From Acipenser ruthenus (lineage: Eukaryota > Chordata > Actinopteri > Acipenseriformes > Acipenseridae), in NCBI RefSeq assembly GCF_902713425.1, contig NC_081209.1, positions 3,791,001 through 3,855,000 on the forward strand: 64,000 nt of DNA, in the 5' to 3' direction. Each line of letters opens with the position of its first letter. Position 1 is the first letter of the stretch. The position numbers and the translations under genes were made by a program. A model generated the notes under the pieces. That model was given only the letters and a program-made list of their open reading frames with translations. It ran no database searches and was not told where the DNA came from. Shown here piece by piece: positions 58,290 through 64,000 of this stretch.

Positions 58290-61200
58290 CAGCACAGACG
58301 TTGATCAGCGGCCTGACGCTTCATGCGCTTCTGAAATAAGACAGAGGCTCCTCAACAATGAGGTTATACCCTGAGGGGGTCTCCTGGAAAAGCTGGGTAA
58401 CCCCCAGTTTAATTCTCTTTAGAGAACATATCATTGCACCCTGTTGCCAAATTAATGCCATTTTCTGAAAACTGAAATGTTTCTCGGTTAACGAGTTTTA
58501 TCTGGAATTGTCAAAGCAATCGTTCTTACAGTAGTGTTTCAGATGTATTTAACCTACCAGTAATCAACCGACCTCCAATTAGGATCAATTTTACCAGCCT
58601 CAGATATATAATTGATCATAGTCACTGGGCTATGCAGCTTCAGTCACTCATTTCATAAAGTTGAGAGAAATACAAATGCATTTGTTTGGTGTGGTTTTGT
58701 ATGCTCATAACTACTGCTGGACTATATTTATTCTAAATGATTTATTCCAAGGTGGGATTTTTTTTGTAATTATCTACAGCATTTTAGAAGAGAAAAGGCC
58801 ATGCCACCTCACAATGAAAATCAAAACTCACTGGCATTTAGCAGATACAGTGCATAACACTGTTCAGCGGTGAGCTCCCCTGGGCGGTTATCTAACTAGA
58901 CCATTAGCATGAATCTGCACATCTCAAACCTCCCTGTCTGAAACACACACTATTGTCAGACATTTCACCGATATGAATAACGTATCTTCCAGTTGGACTG
59001 TCTCCTTCTCTGGATAAAAGGAAATGAAAAGTCTCACATTAAAACTTGCTTGATTCAATTAGGTGGAAATCCTCAAGGCAGCTTATCTGAAAGCCGCTTT
59101 GATAGAGTCAGGGTGATTCCAAGCTTGGTATGTGAGGGCATATGAATAAGCTAGGGAAGGTCTAAAATTCCAGACACTGCTATTTACATTAAAATGCCCT
59201 TTCTGGTCTTAGATTAATTACAAAAAAACATCCAAAGTCCTTTGCTAAATGTGCATCTACCACAGTTAAACGTGCACCTTTCCCCTGGCTATGCTATGCA
59301 TTTACCAAAGTATACCATGGTTTGCCAGTTTTTGTTTTTTATTTTAAATATGCTCTCTGGGTTTTACCATGTTTGCCAATACACTTTACCATGCTTTATT
59401 ACACGTTTACTATGCGTGATAACTTTTAGAACGGAATTGTACTTATAATCTTTCTGAATCTTAACGCACTTAAACTAAGCACTACTAAGTCACTTTACAT
59501 AAAGACTGCTCTATAATTAAATAGTTTCAGTGTACTGAAACATAAATAAAAATGGGCAGGGACACAGATAACAGTATATTAAATTAGTTTACTGGTCTGC
59601 AGTTTTGATAGGAGTCATCTTTCCATTAATACCAGAGCAGTGTGAGGTTTTGAATGGGACTATCATTCCTACAGCGGTGTACAGCTCTGCAGCATTGAAA
59701 AGTTAAATTAGAACGCAGCGCAGTTCAATTACCACTGCATTGAAATGCTGAAATACTGAAGCACTGTACCCTAGGAATTTAAAGATATGTTAATTACTGT
59801 CTACAGTAACTAGACTCATTCTGCCAATAGGATTCTTTGAAGGGACACTTGGGCTCAATGAGCACCGATTAAATGGACATTGTGAAATTAGCAAAGCTGT
59901 GCTTGCCCAGGTGCACGCTGGTTTAAGACCAGCTCTGTTAGACCCCTCGCCATGCTCCAAGCTGCACAGACCTCCAAACGATGGACTCATACTGCAGATC
60001 ACAGAAACGTCAGATTGAAAAAGTTGTCCTCTAGCCCGTTGACGTCAAAGCCTTGCCTTGTGTCTGCGGTCAGAATTTTAAATAAAGAATGAAATGCAAT
60101 GTTTCTATGTCTTTTTGTTGGAAGCCTACTGTTGCCAGCAAAAGTGATGGCTTGTATTTAATGGAAACAAGGCTTTTTTTTCTCTACGGGACTAGCGGAC
60201 AATGTCAAATTGCAGCAGAGCTGCACAGTAATTCAGACGTAGCAGCAGGGTGGCATTTTATACACAGGGGCTGAAGCTGACTGATACATCCCCTACTGCC
60301 TTCCCTAACAGGAAATAACAGCAGCTATTTACAGTCTAATGAACACTTAACTCCTTGGGTACCATCCGGTCCTTCCTAATAACACTGCAGGATCAGGATT
60401 TGTGTTTGGTTCAGACAGGCATGCAACTACATTAGTATGGAAGGAGTGGTCTGTAAGGAATCGTATGTATGTGTGTATTATAATAGATTTTTTTGCAACT
60501 ATATATTATTATAAACTTGATAACCTTCAGTAAACAGAGCGATGGTGCACATCAAGGCAGGAACGGCTGTTTTTCAGCTCCAAATGATTACCCAGCATGG
60601 CTGTGACCTCTCTGCACCCAGAGAGTGAAGGCTCTGTGTTATATTCCATCTGAAAATGAATGACTCACGGGCCACGGGGAGTGTGGGTGTGTGTGTGTGT
60701 GCGTGCGCGAGTCTGTGTGTGTGTCTACAGCTCCCAGTCTCCTAAATGGAATTGGGCTGGATATTATAGCTGTGGAGATTAGTTTGAAGGATCTGAATGT
60801 CAAAGGTTTCCGTGTTTCATCAAAGCACAGCGCTGAAGGCCTGCTGTGAAGGAACCTGGGGGGGGAAGATGAAAAGCCCTCAAAGCAGGGAAGCAAACAC
60901 CGAATAACAGTTTTAGATGGAGGTGGGTGGTGGGATGTGCCCAGGGTAAGCATATGCTTCCTTACAATTTATTTATGGTGTCTTTTTTTTTCTTTCCAGA
61001 TGCAGTCATATCAACAAAACATAAATAACCTAGAAGCAGTTTTGAAGTGCAGAGCAATGCCACTAACTTGAAGAGCTTATTTGCCCCACTCGCTGTACAA
61101 TATTCAGTATACAGATTCATGAAATGATTACTAGAGACATCTTCCTTGATCTAAAAGCATCTTCATATTCTTAAAGCCTCATGTCATTAATGTTAGCGAC

Positions 61201-62050
61201 AGTGTGATTCTGGAAGGATAGTGGAAGTGTTAAAACCTAATGAATTGTTGTATAACTGAGCTGAGCCGCAGGGCCTGTTCTTTGATGTGACTGCACTGCA
61301 TATTATAGGATAAATCATTCCAAACGGTACAATAGAAGAGATTTAGTTAAGGCGTTTGCTTGGGAGCTGCAAGGCTAATTCATGCACAGTTCAGTTTTAC
61401 AGGTACAGTTGTATATACAAGCCACCCACTATGGATTTGAAGCAGAATTGATCTAACAGCTCCTCCGAGATTAAAGGCGTTTGCTTGCATTTCTTGGCTG
61501 TTTACCTCTGACAGCTGCCAGAGGATTGTTCTGCTGATAAAGAGAGATCCTGAACCACGTGTGAATGAAAGAGACATTCACTTGGCTTTCCGTGGAGCGG
61601 ATCACTTCTCTGAATACACCAACAGGAAAGCAAGGTGATGACTGTAGCCAGATGATGACTTATGAGCCCATCTGCTATAATATAATGATGGAGATAATAA
61701 ACTATGCAATTATGAACGTACAATATATTATCTGTCATGCGGATAGGTAATTATAACATGACCTCAAGTAGTTTATGTTTTTTCTCAGAATTTTCTAAAA
61801 TGGAAGACAGCCAGTCTCCTGCACAATAGTAATTATTATCATAAAAGGATCACAATTCTAACTTTGGTACTGAGCTGCAAATTTAATTTCTAGCAGTCAG
61901 ACTGGCACTTTGTTAGGATTTCTGGGTTTTTTTTAGTACGCTGGGGTGAACCGGAAAAACAATTTAATAGGCTGGGACTGAATACAGTAGTGGGTTTTTT
62001 ACTGTATTTTATTTGTTGTATTTGAAGATTTGCATTCAAGTTTAACTACT
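58290..62050. other. Probable SGSM1 intron 1, distal part
   Basis: No exon recognised, including the short ATG exon expected for SGSM1. Contains a (GT)n run at 60685-60724 and scattered TTACCATG-type short repeats (59290-59400). Otherwise unremarkable. Confidence 0.5.
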
Positions 62051-62181
62051 AAGGCAGGCAACACTGCATCCCAGTCCTTTAGCTCTAACCACTAGGCCAC
62101 ACTGCCTCACACTCCCTTGGCTCTAAGCACTAGGCCACACTGCCTCACACTGCCTCACACTCCCTTGGCTCTAAGCACAAG
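62050..62181. repeat. Short SINE-derived tandem repeat
   Basis: Two to three repeats of CTTTAGCTCTAACCACTAGG and ACACTGCCTCACACTCCC wording, as in the ISG15 5'UTR introns. Confidence 0.55.
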
Positions 62182-62351
62182 GGGCCTCATTTACGAAAGG
62201 ACACTAAACATTACGATGCACCATAATTACAAGTAGTGTGCGCGTTCATGATTTCCGTATTTACTGTAGCAGATGCACGGCACACGTTAGCCTCGCTACT
62301 TAATGTGCACGTTACAGCTACATTTAGTGCCCTTTCGTAAATGAGGCCCTA
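62181..62351. mobile_element. MITE with GGGCCTCATTTACGAAAGG termini
   Basis: Near-perfect inverted ends GGGCCTCATTTACGAAAGG followed by RCACTAAA on both sides; about 170 bp, non-autonomous. Confidence 0.82.
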
Positions 62352-64000
62352 GGTCTCATAGCTAAAGAGTTTTAACAATTTACTACAAGTTTACCGCAGG
62401 AAAATGTCATGGTCATTTTTTTTTTACACGATTTAAATCACTTCCAGTCACGCTGAGTTCCGTCTCCCTCGCTGGGATCTGTATCCTCGGTTTACCAGCT
62501 CTCTGGGATATCTGGCCAAACTCTCGCCCTGCAGCGCCTCCCTTGCACTGCCCTTGCCACTGGGAGACATTGAGGCAGACAAGATGAAGCTATCCCCACT
62601 GATTTGCACCAATGGCTGAGAAATGACTGCCAGCTATGATGTTGCCAGCAAAAAATCTACATTTACATGGATCTACATTTACTGTATGAGCTTGGGGCTA
62701 TAAGGATCATGTCCTTGTTAGGAGGAACGGTACAGAGCAATCAATAACTCCAAACCCTAACTGCAATGTCACCGTCCCGTGAAGTGATGTTTAGAATCCT
62801 CATTTCAAGAGCAGGAAGTGACACGTTGCTCACTAATGAGAACCTGTGAGCCAAAGCAGAGGAAAGCTGTTCTACCAATACATTTACTGTAGAATTAATC
62901 CTGCACTGCTGGGGCCAAAATAACACAGCAGGTACCCCAGTAATTAAGGGTTAGAGTAACAGACTTGAAATGAGGGAGAACAAGCTTTTAGGTTATTATA
63001 ACATTATTATTTTTACCTTTATATATACATGACAGTGGGCATTTAACCAAGAAACCAAACTCTCAGCCTTAGCTAATTCTGTTTCCAAGCCAGTCCCTCG
63101 TATGAATTTGTTCGACCAGCTGGGTTGAGTCATTGTAATGTGAACTATGCTGTGAGGGGGTAGGCTGTAGAAGCACCGATGACTAAAATAAATAAATAAT
63201 AAAATGTCAGTGAGTTGTCACACTGCAGGTTTTTTCAAGCACATCAAAGTTCTCATTATGCCGCACTGAAAAAAAAAGAAAAAAGGGTAATAAAAAAAAA
63301 TGTATTAAAAGGGGTTTTATCGCCAGTGGCTCTCCCTCTTTCCTTATAAAACCATGTCATGTTAAGCTGTTCAAACTTTTTGTACCTGCCACCCCAGGAT
63401 CTCTGCAGGGATGCAAGTTCAACGAACGCTTTCATATTGTGACAGTACCAGTGGGACCCCACTGGTGCTAAAAACTGTGTTTAAAAAGAGTCCAAACGTA
63501 TTTGATTCATCAAAACAGGCTTGAAAAGTGCACTGAACAGGGCTTGGGAGTTTTCCTACAGCATGCCTCAAGTCTGTCCCAGAGCAGGGGTGAACAATGT
63601 GGGTCTGGAGGGGCCCTTTCACTGGAGGTTAAATTGGTTCAATAATTTATAACATGGTTGGAAGGTCTGTAAGGCTAACCTCGCCCTCCCCTACTCTAGA
63701 GAGGTCTCCAAGCCCACCCGACCCTTCTCAAAGTGAATCTTGCAAAGCTTATCCATTCTCCTCCCATTGACGTTAACAGACTTGACAACTGATCAAACTG
63801 TGAACAACCGGTTGAATATCCTGACACTGCAGGGAGGTGTGCTGTGTAAGAAGTAAGCATCACAATTGGCTGTCAACGGAGGAGTGTGATTAATTGCTGG
63901 TTGTCAGAGTCCTATAATCAGGCCTGTCATCGTTAACTAAATAATAACACAGCCTGCATTGATCATCCTACTGCTTCCAAAGGACAGACTGAGAAAGTTT
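62352..64000. other. Right-edge non-coding region
   Basis: A GC-richer stretch at 62450-62600 and A-runs near 63268-63300. No gene, RNA or named repeat recognised. Confidence 0.5.

Noticed and set aside
62450-62600. First coding exon of SGSM1 in the GC-richer stretch
   Set aside because: No minus-strand ATG exon with a VKKE-like ending and donor in the right phase was found.

Overview
The window is vertebrate nuclear DNA. Genes are split by GT-AG introns, CpG-rich promoters alternate with AT-rich introns, there is one nuclear tRNA gene, and the rest is microsatellites, tRNA-derived SINEs, MITEs and one solo LTR. Protein sequences are orthologous to jawed-vertebrate genes. The style of SINE and of a fold-back MITE suggests a ray-finned fish, probably a non-teleost such as a sturgeon or paddlefish; the species is an inference from memory of those repeats, not something the sequence proves.

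Layout. 1-4.5 kb: the first coding exon of POLE (minus) lies head-to-head with a complete five-exon PXMP2 (plus). 4.9-19 kb: a tandem array of three units of about 4.3-5.2 kb, each carrying one ISG15-like gene on the minus strand (copies A, B, C). Each copy has an interferon-stimulated response element, a non-coding first exon, a 5'UTR intron and a single coding exon ending in RLRGG. 19-21 kb: intergenic. 21.2-25.5 kb: SRSF9 (plus, four coding exons and a probable 5'UTR exon). 25.8-26.2 kb: solo LTR. 27.2-29.1 kb: GATC (minus, five coding exons). 29.4 kb: tRNA-Lys(UUU). 31.0-31.6 kb: TRIAP1 (minus, two exons). 32-37.5 kb: MITEs, a 34-bp minisatellite and the probable SGSM1 3'UTR. 37.6-58.3 kb: SGSM1 (minus, 24 coding exons including one tentative; its first coding exon is not seen and probably lies beyond the right edge). 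58.3-64 kb: probably SGSM1 intron 1, with further MITEs.

The gene set POLE-PXMP2, SRSF9-GATC-TRIAP1 and SGSM1 corresponds to human 12q24 and 22q11-q12, which are joined on chicken chromosome 15, so the block looks ancestral. ISG15 is out of place compared with human, where it sits at 1p36 beside HES4 and AGRN. TRIAP1 has the same neighbours as in human but opposite relative orientation to GATC.

The most interesting part is the ISG15 array. It encodes three different two-domain ubiquitin-like modifiers with a patchwork pattern of similarity. Copy A has an altered tail (PRLRGG instead of LRLRGG). A non-coding block of about 165 bp is identical in A and B and differs at one base in C, so it is better conserved than the coding sequence. 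On the opposite strand there are IRF-like sites followed by a possible splice donor. All exon borders below were derived by eye from reading frame, splice dinucleotides and remembered orthologue sequences.
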